Below, one piece after another: positions 18,681-28,995 of a stretch of 64,000 nucleotides of DNA. Location of the stretch: NCBI RefSeq assembly GCF_002813375.1, contig NZ_PHUJ01000003.1, positions 1,426,001-1,490,000 on the forward strand. Reading direction: 5' to 3'. Every line of letters starts with the position of its first letter. Position 1 is the first letter of the stretch. Both the position numbers and the translations under genes were made by a program. This DNA is from Pseudonocardia alni. Its GTDB lineage: Bacteria > Actinomycetota > Actinomycetes > Mycobacteriales > Pseudonocardiaceae. The notes below the pieces were generated by a model. It worked only from the letters and a program-made list of their open reading frames with translations. It was not told the DNA's origin and did not search any database.

Positions 18681-20101
18681 CGGGCGTCCACCACGTCGTG
18701 CGCGGCGCCGGTCTCGGCGGCGACCGGGCGCGGGATGAGCAGCGACAGCGCGAACGCTCCCGCGGTGCACGCGGCCCCGACCAGCATGCCCGCGGTGTAG
18801 CCGCCGACCCCGGTCTGCCCGGCCCCGCCGACGGCGACCTGCACCGCGGGCAGCACCACGAAGCTGATCCCGGCGCCGAGGTTGAACGCGCCGGCGTTGA
18901 GTCCGGGCAGCATGCCGGGCCGGTCGGCGGGCGAGAGCAGCACGCCCAGGCCGTTGAGCATGATGTTGGCGATGCCGGCGTAGGTGACGCCGAGCAACAG
19001 CGTCGCGACGACCAGCACCGCGAACGAGTGCACGCCCACGACCGCCAGCAGCGCGGTGGCGACGACACTGCCGGCCAGCCCGACCCGCAGCACGGTGCGG
19101 TAGCCGAGCACCGGGGCCAGGCGACCGGCGAACGGCCCGACCAGCCAGCCGATCAGCGCGTAGGGGGCGAGCAGCGCGAGCGCGGTGAGGTCCGCACCGA
19201 GCCCGAACCCGGCCGCCGGGTTCTGCGCGATCGAGGCGACCAGACCGTTGACCACGGCGAACACGCCGGTCATGGTCAGCAGCGTGGTGCCGAGCGTGGC
19301 CCAGGTGGCGCGCCGGCGCAGGTCCTCGGGCGCGACGAGCGGCTGCGCGGTGCGGCCCTGCAGCCGCCAGAACACCACCGCGGCGACGACGGCGAGCAGC
19401 GCGTACCCGGCGACCCGGCCCCAGCGCGCGTCGGACAGCGCGGCGGCCTCGTCGAAGGCCAGCAGCAGCGCGCCGACCGCGGCGACGAGCGGGACGACCC
19501 CGCGCCAGTCCATCCGGGCGCCCTGCGAGGGGCGGGACTCCACCCCCCACACGGCGACGAGCACCAGCGCGACGACGGTGACCGCGGCGATGACCCAGAA
19601 GATCGAGCGGAAGCCGTGGTGGGTGGCCAGCCAGCCGCCGAGCAGCGCGTCGAGACCGGCCACGCCGCCGTTCACGGCGGTGATCAGGCCGAGCACGATC
19701 CCGTAGCGGCGCGGGTCGGCGATCTCGCTGCGCAGCATGAGCAGGCAGACCGGGACGACCGGCCCGGTGATGCCCTGCAGGGCCCGGCCGGTGAACAGCA
19801 TCGGCACGCTGACGGCGAGGGCGGCGACGACGCTGCCGACCAGCATGACCGCGAGCATCACCAGCAGCACCCGCCGGCGCCCCGCGATGTCGGACAGCCG
19901 CGGCAGGAACAGCGAGAACATCGCCGCGAGGGTGAAGAACATCGTCTGGGACAGGCCGACGGTGGCGTCGTCGGTGCCCAGCTCGCGGGCCATGGTGACC
20001 AGTGCGGGGCTGAGCATCGAGGCGTTGAGCTGGAAGGCCACGCAGGCGGCCAGCACCGCCACGACGAGCGTGACGACCGGGCGGCGGTCGGGGGTGGTCA
20101 T
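18677..20101 (-). CDS. MFS transporter, probable nucleoside importer
   Basis: A 474-residue, 14-helix type (DHA2-like) major facilitator protein. Helix 1 is VVTLVVAVLAACVAFQLNASML, and the loop 2-3 motif is LSDIAGRRRVLLVML, equivalent to GxLaDrxGrkxxL. DHA2 members are often drug exporters, but here both ends overlap catabolic genes (ATGA with the nucleoside hydrolase upstream and with ribokinase downstream), so uptake of nucleosides or ribosides is the better guess. The ATG at 20099-20101 follows from that coupling. Confidence 0.8.
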   Translation of the reverse strand: MTTPDRRPVVTLVVAVLAACVAFQLNASMLSPALVTMARELGTDDATVGLSQTMFFTLAAMFSLFLPRLSDIAGRRRVLLVMLAVMLVGSVVAALAVSVPMLFTGRALQGITGPVVPVCLLMLRSEIADPRRYGIVLGLITAVNGGVAGLDALLGGWLATHHGFRSIFWVIAAVTVVALVLVAVWGVESRPSQGARMDWRGVVPLVAAVGALLLAFDEAAALSDARWGRVAGYALLAVVAAVVFWRLQGRTAQPLVAPEDLRRRATWATLGTTLLTMTGVFAVVNGLVASIAQNPAAGFGLGADLTALALLAPYALIGWLVGPFAGRLAPVLGYRTVLRVGLAGSVVATALLAVVGVHSFAVLVVATLLLGVTYAGIANIMLNGLGVLLSPADRPGMLPGLNAGAFNLGAGISFVVLPAVQVAVGGAGQTGVGGYTAGMLVGAACTAGAFALSLLIPRPVAAETGAAHDVVDAR

Positions 20102-21102
20102 GCGATCTGCTCCGTTGCAGCGAGGGCGGCGGCGTCGGCGGGGACGGTCGCGGCCGGGGTGGCGGGGTCGCCGATGGTGCGCAGCGCGTCCACGACGAGC
20201 TCCCAGAACCGGGTGTGGTCGAGCTCCAGCGCGGCGTGCGTGCGGCATCCCTGCGGGGCCGGGCCGCGCCGGTCGGCGACCGTCATCCCGGTGGTGTGCC
20301 GGCCCGTGGTCTCGACGACGATCGGCATCGGGAACGCCCGCACGATCGTCGGGTCGATGACGTGGGCGACGGCGCACGGGTCGTGCACCGGCGGGGCGTC
20401 GAAGCCCTGGACGTCGCGGTAGGTGGCGGCGAAGAAGTCCAGCAGCTCGTCGACGAAGCGCGCCGGGCCGGTCCCGACGGCGCGGATCGCGCGGCGCACC
20501 TCGGGACCGGCCAGCGCCTGGTGGGTCAGGTCGAGCCCGACCATGACCACCTCCCAGCCCGCCTCGAACACGATCGCGGCGGCCTCGGGGTCGATGGCGA
20601 TGTTGAACTCGGCCACCGGGGTCCGGTTGCCGACGGCGACGCCGCCGCCCATCAGCACCACCCGCTTGACCCGGCCGACGATCTCGGGGGCGCGCCGGGC
20701 GGCGAGCGCGATGTTGGTCAGCCCGCCGGTGGGGACGAGGGTGACGGTGCCCGGCTCGTGGGCCAGCACGGTCTCCACGATGAGGTCCACGGCGTGGGTG
20801 TCCACCGCGGCGAACGCCGGCGCGGGCAGCTCCGGGCCGTCCAGGCCGCTCTCGCCGTGGATGTCGGCGGCGACGGCGATCTCCCGCAGCAGCGGGCGGT
20901 CGGCACCGGCCGCGAACGGCACGCCGGTGATCCCGGCCAGGGTCGCGACCGAGAGCGCGTTGCGGGTCACCTTGTCCAGCGTCTGGTTCCCGACGACCGT
21001 GGTGACGGCGAGCAGCTCGATCCGCGGGTCGCCGTGGGCGAGCAGCAGCGCGATCGCGTCGTCGTGGCCCGGATCGCAGTCCAGGACGATCTTCTCGGTC
21101 AT
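20098..21102 (-). CDS. nucleoside hydrolase (IunH/RihA family)
   Basis: A 334-residue inosine-uridine-preferring N-ribohydrolase. The calcium-binding DCDPGHDDAIAL motif is at the N-terminus; LVPTGGLTNIALAAR, KRVVLMGGG, EFNIAIDPEAAAIVF and the C-terminal VHDPCAVAHVI with the metal-binding aspartate are all present. It splits nucleosides into base and ribose. It is first in the operon with an MFS transporter and ribokinase and is divergent from a LacI regulator. Base specificity is not determined. Confidence 0.9.
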   Translation of the reverse strand: MTEKIVLDCDPGHDDAIALLLAHGDPRIELLAVTTVVGNQTLDKVTRNALSVATLAGITGVPFAAGADRPLLREIAVAADIHGESGLDGPELPAPAFAAVDTHAVDLIVETVLAHEPGTVTLVPTGGLTNIALAARRAPEIVGRVKRVVLMGGGVAVGNRTPVAEFNIAIDPEAAAIVFEAGWEVVMVGLDLTHQALAGPEVRRAIRAVGTGPARFVDELLDFFAATYRDVQGFDAPPVHDPCAVAHVIDPTIVRAFPMPIVVETTGRHTTGMTVADRRGPAPQGCRTHAALELDHTRFWELVVDALRTIGDPATPAATVPADAAALAATEQIA

Positions 21103-21130
21103 CTCCGGTGTCCCACTTCGTCGTCGCGGT

Positions 21131-21192
21131 CGTCCGGAGCGCTCCGGACGTGTCGACTGTGACCTGTCAAGCGCATGACGTCAAGCGCTTGA
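21131..21192. promoter_or_regulatory. LacI operator region with three dyads
   Basis: Three symmetric elements lie in the 119-bp divergent gap. CGTCCGGAGCGCTCCGGACG (21131-21150) is a perfect 20-bp palindrome. TCAAGCGCATGA (21167-21178) and TCAAGCGCTTGA (21181-21192) are a pair of LacI-type boxes; the second is a perfect 12-bp palindrome and the first differs at one base. The centre-to-centre distance is 14 bp. They lie between the start of the nucleoside hydrolase and the -10 box of lacI, so they can repress both. Confidence 0.75.
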
Positions 21193-21209
21193 TGTGTCGC
21201 GCGTCCGGG

Positions 21210-21215
21210 TAGGCT
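21210..21215 (+). promoter_or_regulatory. -10 box of leaderless lacI-type regulator gene
   Basis: TAGGCT, 6 nt before the ATG; the perfect LacI box ends 17 bp upstream, which suggests autoregulation. Confidence 0.55.
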
Positions 21216-21221
21216 CGCCGG

Positions 21222-22238
21222 ATGGCAGGACCGGTGGGCCGGCGGGTGACCGCGGCGATGGTGGCCCGGCGGGCGGGGACGAGCGTGTCCACCGTGTCGC
21301 TGGTGGTGAACGGCAAGTCGCGCGGACGGGTGTCCGCGGTGATCACCGAGCGGGTCCGCGCCGCGGTCGAGGAGCTGGGCTACGTGGTCGACCACGCGGC
21401 GAGCTCGCTCGCCCGCGGGACCACCGACCTCGTCGTGCTGCTCGCCCCCGACCTCCCCAACCCCTACTTCGGGCGGGTCACCACCGGGATCCGGGAGGCG
21501 CTGGGCAGCAGGCACCAGCTGATGCTGTCGGTGATCGAGGGCGGCGAACAGCCCGGTGCCGACGACGTCCGCCGGGTCGCGGCGTTCCGCCCGGCCGGGC
21601 TGCTGGTGCACGCGCCGTCGCCGACGTTCCTCGACGACCTCGAACCGGGCGGCCCGCCACTGGTGCTGATGGACGCCCCCGGCTTCGAGGGCCGCGCGGC
21701 CACGGTGACCTTCGACCTGGAGCCGGGCGTGCGCGCGCTGGTCGCGCACCTCGCCGAGGCCGGGCACACGGTCCTCGCCTACCTGGAGGGCTCGACGCCC
21801 TCGGCCACCTTCACCGTGCGCCGTGAGCTGCTCGCCCGGGTCGCCGCCGAGCACGGCCTGCGGGTCCTCGACGACGGCACCCGGGCCGGGCTGACCCTCG
21901 ACGCCGCCGCCGACGTCGGCACCGAGGCGCTGCCGCGCTGGCGGGCGGCCGGGGCCACCGCGGTCGTCGCGGCGGCGGACACGATGGCCTACGGCGTGCT
22001 GGCCGCCGCGCACCGGCTCGGGCTGGCCGTGCCGGGGGACATCGCCGTCGCCGGGTTCGACGACCTGCCGTACTCGCAGGTGACGGCGCCGTCGCTGACG
22101 AGTGTGGCGCTGCCGGCGGAGGAGCTCGGCCGGGCCGCGGCCCAGCGGCTGGCCGCTGTGCTCGCCGGGGACGGCGACGGCGCCGCCGCTCCCCTGCTGC
22201 CCTCACGCCTGGCGGCCCGGGCCAGCACCGGGGCCTGA
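21222..22238 (+). CDS. LacI-family transcriptional regulator of nucleoside catabolism
   Basis: A 338-residue repressor. The N-terminal LacI helix-turn-helix reads VTAAMVARRAGTSVSTVSLVVNG with the hinge helix near AASSLARG, followed by a periplasmic-binding-protein-like sensor domain (VVLLAPDLPNPYFGRVTTGI, and GDIAVAGFDDLPYSQVTAPSLTSV near the C-terminus). The effector is probably a nucleoside or ribose, inferred from the divergent operon. The start codon follows a leaderless promoter. Confidence 0.92.
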   Translation: MAGPVGRRVTAAMVARRAGTSVSTVSLVVNGKSRGRVSAVITERVRAAVEELGYVVDHAASSLARGTTDLVVLLAPDLPNPYFGRVTTGIREALGSRHQLMLSVIEGGEQPGADDVRRVAAFRPAGLLVHAPSPTFLDDLEPGGPPLVLMDAPGFEGRAATVTFDLEPGVRALVAHLAEAGHTVLAYLEGSTPSATFTVRRELLARVAAEHGLRVLDDGTRAGLTLDAAADVGTEALPRWRAAGATAVVAAADTMAYGVLAAAHRLGLAVPGDIAVAGFDDLPYSQVTAPSLTSVALPAEELGRAAAQRLAAVLAGDGDGAAAPLLPSRLAARASTGA

Positions 22239-22247
22239 GACACACCA

Positions 22248-22277
22248 CCGGGGCGGCTCCGGGTGGAGCCGCCCCGG
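22248..22277. terminator. bidirectional terminator hairpin, lacI / aroG
   Basis: A 13-bp perfect stem (CCGGGGCGGCTCC with GGAGCCGCCCCGG) and a GGGT loop between convergent stop codons. Confidence 0.75.
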
Positions 22278-22287
22278 GACGGACGGG

Positions 22288-24220
<1,933 letters not shown>

Positions 24221-24307
24221 TGCCGTCCTGGGCTCGGGTTCGGTCGTGGAGCTGTGCCGCCCGACGAGCGTACGTGCCTCTGCTGCCGTGATCGGGACCG
24301 CTCCGGG

Positions 24308-24664
24308 TCAGGTGTCCTCCGTTGCCTGAACCGCACGCAGCTGGATCGCCAGCGCCGGGACTTCCTGGGACGCAGCAGACCAGAGGATCTCGAGATCGAT
24401 CTCGAAGTACTCGTGCACGACACGATTGCGCATGCCCGCCAGTGCCCGCCACGGCAGGTGCGGATGAGCAGCAGTCAGCCCGGGGCTCACGCGTGCAGCA
24501 GCCTCACCGAGCACCTGGATCAGATGCGTCAAGACGATCTGCAGGTCCTCGTCGGCATCAAACCGCGCGCGGCCGCGCGCAACCCGGACCCGGATCTTCT
24601 CAGCGGCTTCCAACATGTCCGCGATCCGCTCCCGGTCACGTCGGACCAACAGGGATCCCTTCAT
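24308..24664 (-). CDS. hepT: HepT-type HEPN RNase toxin (DUF86)
   Basis: A 118-residue HEPN-domain protein. RNRVVHEYFEID contains the RX4HXY ribonuclease motif; the start RDRERIADMLEAAEKI and the LTHLIQVLGEAAARVS helix are typical of DUF86. It lies 24 bp downstream of a minimal nucleotidyltransferase gene, which is the usual MntA/HepT toxin-antitoxin arrangement, in which MntA AMPylates HepT to silence it. ATG at 24662-24664 was chosen; a GTG one codon upstream is equally open. The G+C is visibly lower than in flanking genes (39 of 60 bases in 24601-24660). Confidence 0.88.
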   Translation of the reverse strand: MKGSLLVRRDRERIADMLEAAEKIRVRVARGRARFDADEDLQIVLTHLIQVLGEAAARVSPGLTAAHPHLPWRALAGMRNRVVHEYFEIDLEILWSAASQEVPALAIQLRAVQATEDT

Positions 24665-24688
24665 CACGAGCGATCTTCGAGAAGACAG

Positions 24689-25000
24689 TCACACTGCCAC
24701 CGCCTCGGCGAGAACCTGATCACGGACACGTCGTTTGAGACCGTTCACCGTGGCGACCTGTGTGAGAACCCCAAGTGAGTCCTCGACCGCGAGCGCGAAG
24801 GAAACCAGGTCGACATAACCGTGGCCGGGTTCCAGGTCGACCAGCAGGTCGAGATCGCTGGTGGGGGTTGATTCGCCACGCGCGACGGAACCGAAGACAC
24901 GGATGTTGTAGACACCATGACGGCGCCCGACGTCCACGATGTAGTCCCGACGTGCACTCACGTCGGCCAGCGTGACGGCCTGGTGGGTTCCGGCAGTCAT
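24689..25000 (-). CDS. mntA: MntA-type minimal nucleotidyltransferase antitoxin
   Basis: A 103-residue MNT-fold protein. VRVFGSVARGE with the downstream SDLDLLVDLE gives the GSX10DXD catalytic signature of DNA polymerase beta-like nucleotidyltransferases. The ATG at 24998-25000 has a strong GGGAGG ribosome site; the frame is open upstream but without homology. It precedes hepT on the same strand, and as the antitoxin it is expected to transfer AMP to the toxin's motif tyrosine. It is part of a lower-GC segment absent from the mycobacterial version of this locus. Confidence 0.88.
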   Translation of the reverse strand: MTAGTHQAVTLADVSARRDYIVDVGRRHGVYNIRVFGSVARGESTPTSDLDLLVDLEPGHGYVDLVSFALAVEDSLGVLTQVATVNGLKRRVRDQVLAEAVAV

Positions 25001-25079
25001 CGCGCCTCCCATACGAAACGGTGCGGCGATCGTACTGCGCTCGCGCGATATCGGGACCGGCCGAGCCCGGGCATCGAGC

Positions 25080-26280
25080 TCATCCGTCGGACGACACCGG
25101 CAGCCACTCCGCCGCCGAGCTGAAGAACCGCCGACGGCCCCAGTCTGCGCGATCACCGATGACGTAGAACCTCTCCTGCGCCCGGGACACCGCGACGTTC
25201 AACAGGTTCTGCTTCTCAGCCACCCACGCACGGGCGCCGGCAGATCCACCGAGAACCAGGATCACGACCGGCGACTCCTTGCCCTGCACTGTATGAACGG
25301 TCCCCATCCGATCGTCCTCCAGTAGCCCCGACAACTGCTTCCTCACAGCAACGACGACGGTGCGGAACGGTGCGATCACCAGTATCTCCTCACGCGTGCA
25401 TCCACCGGCCGTCAGCTCAGCGACGAGGGTCGCCAGCCGTTCGATCTCCGGGCGGACGACGTTGTCCGTGACCGGGCCCCGCACATCGATCCACTGGCTC
25501 GGCCGCCACGGGCGTGGCTCCCGCGCCGGAGTCGCGAAGACCATCGGCGAGGACGCGTAGGCGACCGTGTTGGCGATGTCGAACATCGGTCGATCACACC
25601 GCCGGTGAACCCGGAGTGGTGCACCCACCCAGATCTCCTCCCCGTCAGGAGACCCCACGGTCGTTCCGAACCGGTTGAGCCGGTCGGCCGCGAGCTGGGC
25701 CGAACGCCGCTCCGGCAGCCACTGGTGGTCGACCCCATGGCGGTCCGCCAGCGCGGTCTGGGCGGGCACGGGGAGCGGGACGATCGGTTCGAGCTGCATC
25801 GGATCGCCGACCAGCACTGCCCGCTGCGCCCGCCACAGCCCGCCGACCACCGATTGCGCCGTGGCCTGGCCCGCCTCGTCGACCAGCAGCCACCCGAGGT
25901 CCTCCCGCCCGAGGTGCTCGAACAAGCGGGGTAACGAGGCGAAGGTCGTCGACACCACCGGAACCATCAGGAAGAACGCCTGCCATGCGGCGCGAGCGAC
26001 CGGATGATCCGGGGAGAGGTCGCCACCAATGATCTTGTTGGCAGCGATCAGGGCAGGGCGGATGCGACGTGCAGTGGCGAGGATGAACGCACGGTGCAGC
26101 CGTAGGGCCGACTCGAACACGTCGGCGCGCGCAGCTTCGATCTCGGCCGGACCCCGCGATGTCGAAGGTGGTCTGCGGTTGCCCCGGGCCGACCCGGGCC
26201 GCACGCGGGGCACGCTGGAAAGTGAACAACTCCACCGAACGCCAGAACTCCACGACGTCCGCTGCATGCTCGTCCGCCAC
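25080..26280 (-). pseudogene. SF1 (UPF1/DNA2-like) helicase, internally deleted and frameshifted
   Basis: Two reading frames together give the ends of a large helicase. The GTG at 26278-26280 has a GGGGGAG ribosome site and opens a frame reading ADEHAADVVEFWRSVELF, an N-terminus seen in large AAA_11/AAA_12 helicases. Near 26150-26160 homology jumps to another frame, beginning PAEIEAARADVFESALRLHRA and carrying LLVDEAGQATAQ (Walker B), GDPMQLEPIVPLP, VHTVQGKES and LLNVAVSRAQERFYVIGD (helicase motifs II, III, V, VI). Walker A and the whole middle of the protein, roughly several hundred residues, are missing. A working ATPase is therefore unlikely. Confidence 0.8.
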
Positions 26281-26577
26281 TCAGCTCCCCCACGGCTCGA
26301 CGACCGTCGATCGTAGAGGAGGTAGTCCACCTACCGGATCGGAACGAGCATGCTCGACGCCCTTGTCGCAAGCCGCAAGCTCCACTGCCCGGACAGGTGA
26401 GCGGGCCGCCGTCCGGTTCCGGCCGGCCCGGTCGCCTGCTTCGCCTCCCGTGAGGTCACCGACCGCCGGATTCTGCCGGGCGACAGGTCGGTCCACCACG
26501 CGCCCTCATCGGCAGAGGAGCCTTCGCCCAGCTCCACATCGGTGGGTCACATCGCCGGGATGCACGTCCGGAGTCGA
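26281..26577. other. 297-bp gap upstream of the helicase remnant
   Basis: Short open frames here have no ribosome site or recognisable domain. TACGAT (26310-26315, minus strand) could be the -10 box of the helicase remnant. It is the right-hand edge of the lower-GC segment. No att-like direct repeat was seen. Confidence 0.3.
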
Positions 26578-27333
26578 TCAGGAGGCGCGGGAGTCGGGCA
26601 CGTTCGCGTCCGGCCGCTGCGGGGCGGGACGCGACGGCGCGGGCGGTGGCGCACCGGCCGCGGCCTTCTCCTTGACCGACGCCGCGTAGAGGTCGACGTA
26701 GGTCTGCCCGGACAGCTCCATCAGCGAGTACATGATCTCGTCGGTCATGGAGCGCTCGATGAACCGGTCCCCGGCCATGCCCTCGTACCGGGAGAAGTCC
26801 AGCGGCTCGCCGATCACGATCTTCACCTTGCGCGGGCGCCACATCTTGGAGCCGATGGGGTTGACCTTGTCGGTGCCCACCATCGCGACCGGGATGACCG
26901 GCACCCCGGCCTCCAGGGCCATCCGGGCGACGCCGGTCTTGCCCTTGTAGAGCCGTCCGTCGGGCGAGCGGGTGCCCTCCGGGTAGATCCCGAGCAGCTT
27001 GCCCTCGTTCAGCAGCCGGACCGCGGTGTCCATCGCGGCGCGCGCCGCGGACCCACCGGAACGGTCCACCGGGACCTGCCCGACGCCGGTGAAGAACTGC
27101 TTCTTGAACCAGCCGCGGATCCCGGGCTCGGTGAAGTACTCGCGCTTGGCGAGGAAGGTCACCCGGCGCGGCAGCATCAACGGCAGGAAGAAGGAGTCGG
27201 CCACCGCGAGGTGGTTGCTGGCGAGGATCGCGCCGGCACCACCGGGCACGTTCTCGGCACCACGCACCTCCGGCCGGCAGAACAGCCTCATCAACGGGCC
27301 GAGCAGCACGAACTTGGACCACCAGTACAGCAC
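26578..27333 (-). CDS. 1-acyl-sn-glycerol-3-phosphate acyltransferase (PlsC family, Rv2182c-like)
   Basis: A 251-residue membrane-associated acyltransferase. NHLAVADSFFLP gives the NHX4D catalytic motif, IYPEGTRSPDGRL is block III, and VPVIPVAMVG is block IV. It resembles Rv2182c, in phosphatidate or phosphatidylinositol-mannoside lipid synthesis. GTG at 27331-27333 was chosen because GGGAGG precedes it and VLYWWSKFVLLGPLM aligns with the Rv2182c start; a GTG at 27384 would add 17 residues but has its GGAGG directly abutting the codon. The last 35 residues are a Pro/Ala tail. Confidence 0.88.
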   Translation of the reverse strand: MLYWWSKFVLLGPLMRLFCRPEVRGAENVPGGAGAILASNHLAVADSFFLPLMLPRRVTFLAKREYFTEPGIRGWFKKQFFTGVGQVPVDRSGGSAARAAMDTAVRLLNEGKLLGIYPEGTRSPDGRLYKGKTGVARMALEAGVPVIPVAMVGTDKVNPIGSKMWRPRKVKIVIGEPLDFSRYEGMAGDRFIERSMTDEIMYSLMELSGQTYVDLYAASVKEKAAAGAPPPAPSRPAPQRPDANVPDSRAS

Positions 27334-27508
27334 CCTGCGCTGCCTCCCTACCGACTTCGGCGACAGCCTACGGAGCGTCGACACCTCCTCACAACGGGGC
27401 GGTGGTCACCGGGGTCGGGCGGTCCCCGCGCGGGCCCGTGGGCGGTGTCGGCCGGGACACGGGCCGTGACAGGATGGAGCCGCCGCGAGCGGGGAGGGAC
27501 GGACCGGT

Positions 27509-28003
27509 ATGAGCTCCGCAGACCCCTCGCGCGACCGCGAGGACCGGCCCGACGACTTCGACGCGATCGTCGCCGCCTGGCGCGACGAGGGCTCGGTCCC
27601 GGACTGGCCCGCCGAGCCCGTGGAGCGCACCGACCGCACGGACCGCGGCGACGCCGGTGACGTCGCGGGCGCGGCGGGCGGCGCCGACCGGCCCGCGCAC
27701 CGGCCGGGCCCGGCCGCCCCGCACCCGGGCACCGGCACGGGTGCCGACCCGGACGACCACTACCACCCGCCGGAGCCGCCGCCGCTGCCACGGCCGGGAC
27801 CACCGGCCGTCGTGGGTGGCGGGCTGATCGGGGTGGGGCTGCTGCTGTGCATCGCGCCGGGGCTGATCGGCGTCGGCGGGACCTGGCCGCTGCCGCTGGG
27901 GCTGGTGCTCATCGCGGCCGGCCTGGGCTGGCTGCTGCTGCGGCTGTGGAGCCCCGACCCCGACGAGGGCCCCGACCCCTGGGACGACGGCTCGCGGCTG
28001 TAG
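27509..28003 (+). CDS. conserved actinobacterial membrane protein of unknown function
   Basis: A 164-residue protein with an acidic, Pro/Asp-rich cytoplasmic N-terminal half (starting SSADPSRDREDRPDDFDAIV) and two hydrophobic helices near residues 95-145 (VVGGGLIGVGLLLCIAPGLIG and LPLGLVLIAAGLGWLLLRL), ending in an acidic tail. ATG at 27509 with GGGGAGGGA upstream. It occupies the position of Rv2183c, between the acyltransferase and the ArsA cluster. No enzymatic motif is visible. Confidence 0.72.
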   Translation: MSSADPSRDREDRPDDFDAIVAAWRDEGSVPDWPAEPVERTDRTDRGDAGDVAGAAGGADRPAHRPGPAAPHPGTGTGADPDDHYHPPEPPPLPRPGPPAVVGGGLIGVGLLLCIAPGLIGVGGTWPLPLGLVLIAAGLGWLLLRLWSPDPDEGPDPWDDGSRL

Positions 28004-28008
28004 CGCGC

Positions 28009-28995
28009 TCAGCGCCGGGCGCCGGTCCGCAGGCTCTCGCGGGCCAGCGTCGCCGCGCCCACGACGGCGGCGGCCGCGCCGAGCTGCGCGGTCCGGATCC
28101 GGGCCAGCGGCCGGTTGCCCGCCCCGGTGAGGATGCGGGCGTAGTGCTCGCGGGCGGCGTCGAGGAACAGCGGCGCCGACGCCGACACCCCACCCGCGAT
28201 CACGACGAGGTCCGGGTCGAAGACGTCCGCGACGAGCGAGAGCCCCTCCCCCAGCCAGCGCCCCATGTCGTCGACGGCGGCGCGGGCGACCGGGTCCCCC
28301 TCACGGGCGGCCGCGGCGACCCGCTTGCCGGTGACCCGCCCCGGGTCGACGGCGGCCTCACGGGCCAGCCCGGACGGGCCCGGCACGTCGCCGCCCGAGA
28401 GCATCTCCAGCGCGGTGGCACCGAGTGCGGTCCCGCTGCAGTAGCGCTCCCAGCAGCCGCGCTTGCCGCACGGGCAGGCCCGCCCGTGCGGGACGACCCG
28501 CAGGTGCCCCAGCTCGGGTGCGACGCCGTGCGCGCCGCGGAACAGCTCGCCGTCAAGCAGCAGGGCGCCGCCGATCCCGGTGCCCAGCGCGATCACCAGT
28601 GCCACCGAGGCACCGGCCGCGGCGCCGTAACGCCGCTCGGCGAGCGCGGCGGAGTTCGCATCGTGCTCCACGACGACCGGGATCCCGCCGAGCCGGGCGC
28701 CGATCCGCTCGGCGACCGGGGCGTCGCGCCAGGACAGGTGCGGCGCGTAGCGGACCAGCCCGCGGGGGGCGTCGACGAACCCGGCGAGCGCGAGCCCGAC
28801 GGCGGCGACGGTGTGCCGGCGTCGCAGCTCGTCGACCGCACCGGCGATGGCTGCCTCCAACGCGTCGTCGGTGCGCGGGGTCGGTGCGGAGGCGGTGTCG
28901 AGGATCCCGCCCTCGGCATCGACGACACCCGCGCGCACGCTGGTGCCCCCGACGTCCACCCCGATGGTGCGGACGTCGGACATCCGGGGGCTCAT
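28009..28995 (-). CDS. ROK-family sugar kinase (glucokinase-like)
   Basis: A 328-residue kinase. The ATP-binding start is TIGVDVGGTSVRAGVVD, EHDANSAALAE supplies the catalytic region, LGTGIGGALLLDGELFRGAHG binds substrate, and the zinc-binding ROK cysteines are in CPCGKRGCWERYCSG. It lacks the DNA-binding N-terminus of ROK repressors, so a glucokinase or N-acetylglucosamine kinase is likely. The ATG overlaps the stop of the upstream Cys-motif gene (ATGA), making it the last gene of the SRPBCC-phosphoesterase-SRPBCC-ArsA unit. Confidence 0.88.
   Translation of the reverse strand: MSPRMSDVRTIGVDVGGTSVRAGVVDAEGGILDTASAPTPRTDDALEAAIAGAVDELRRRHTVAAVGLALAGFVDAPRGLVRYAPHLSWRDAPVAERIGARLGGIPVVVEHDANSAALAERRYGAAAGASVALVIALGTGIGGALLLDGELFRGAHGVAPELGHLRVVPHGRACPCGKRGCWERYCSGTALGATALEMLSGGDVPGPSGLAREAAVDPGRVTGKRVAAAAREGDPVARAAVDDMGRWLGEGLSLVADVFDPDLVVIAGGVSASAPLFLDAAREHYARILTGAGNRPLARIRTAQLGAAAAVVGAATLARESLRTGARR

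Noticed and set aside
26281-26577. Small ORFs of about 70 codons right of the helicase remnant
   Set aside because: No ribosome sites, overlapping frames and no recognisable sequence; treated as non-coding.
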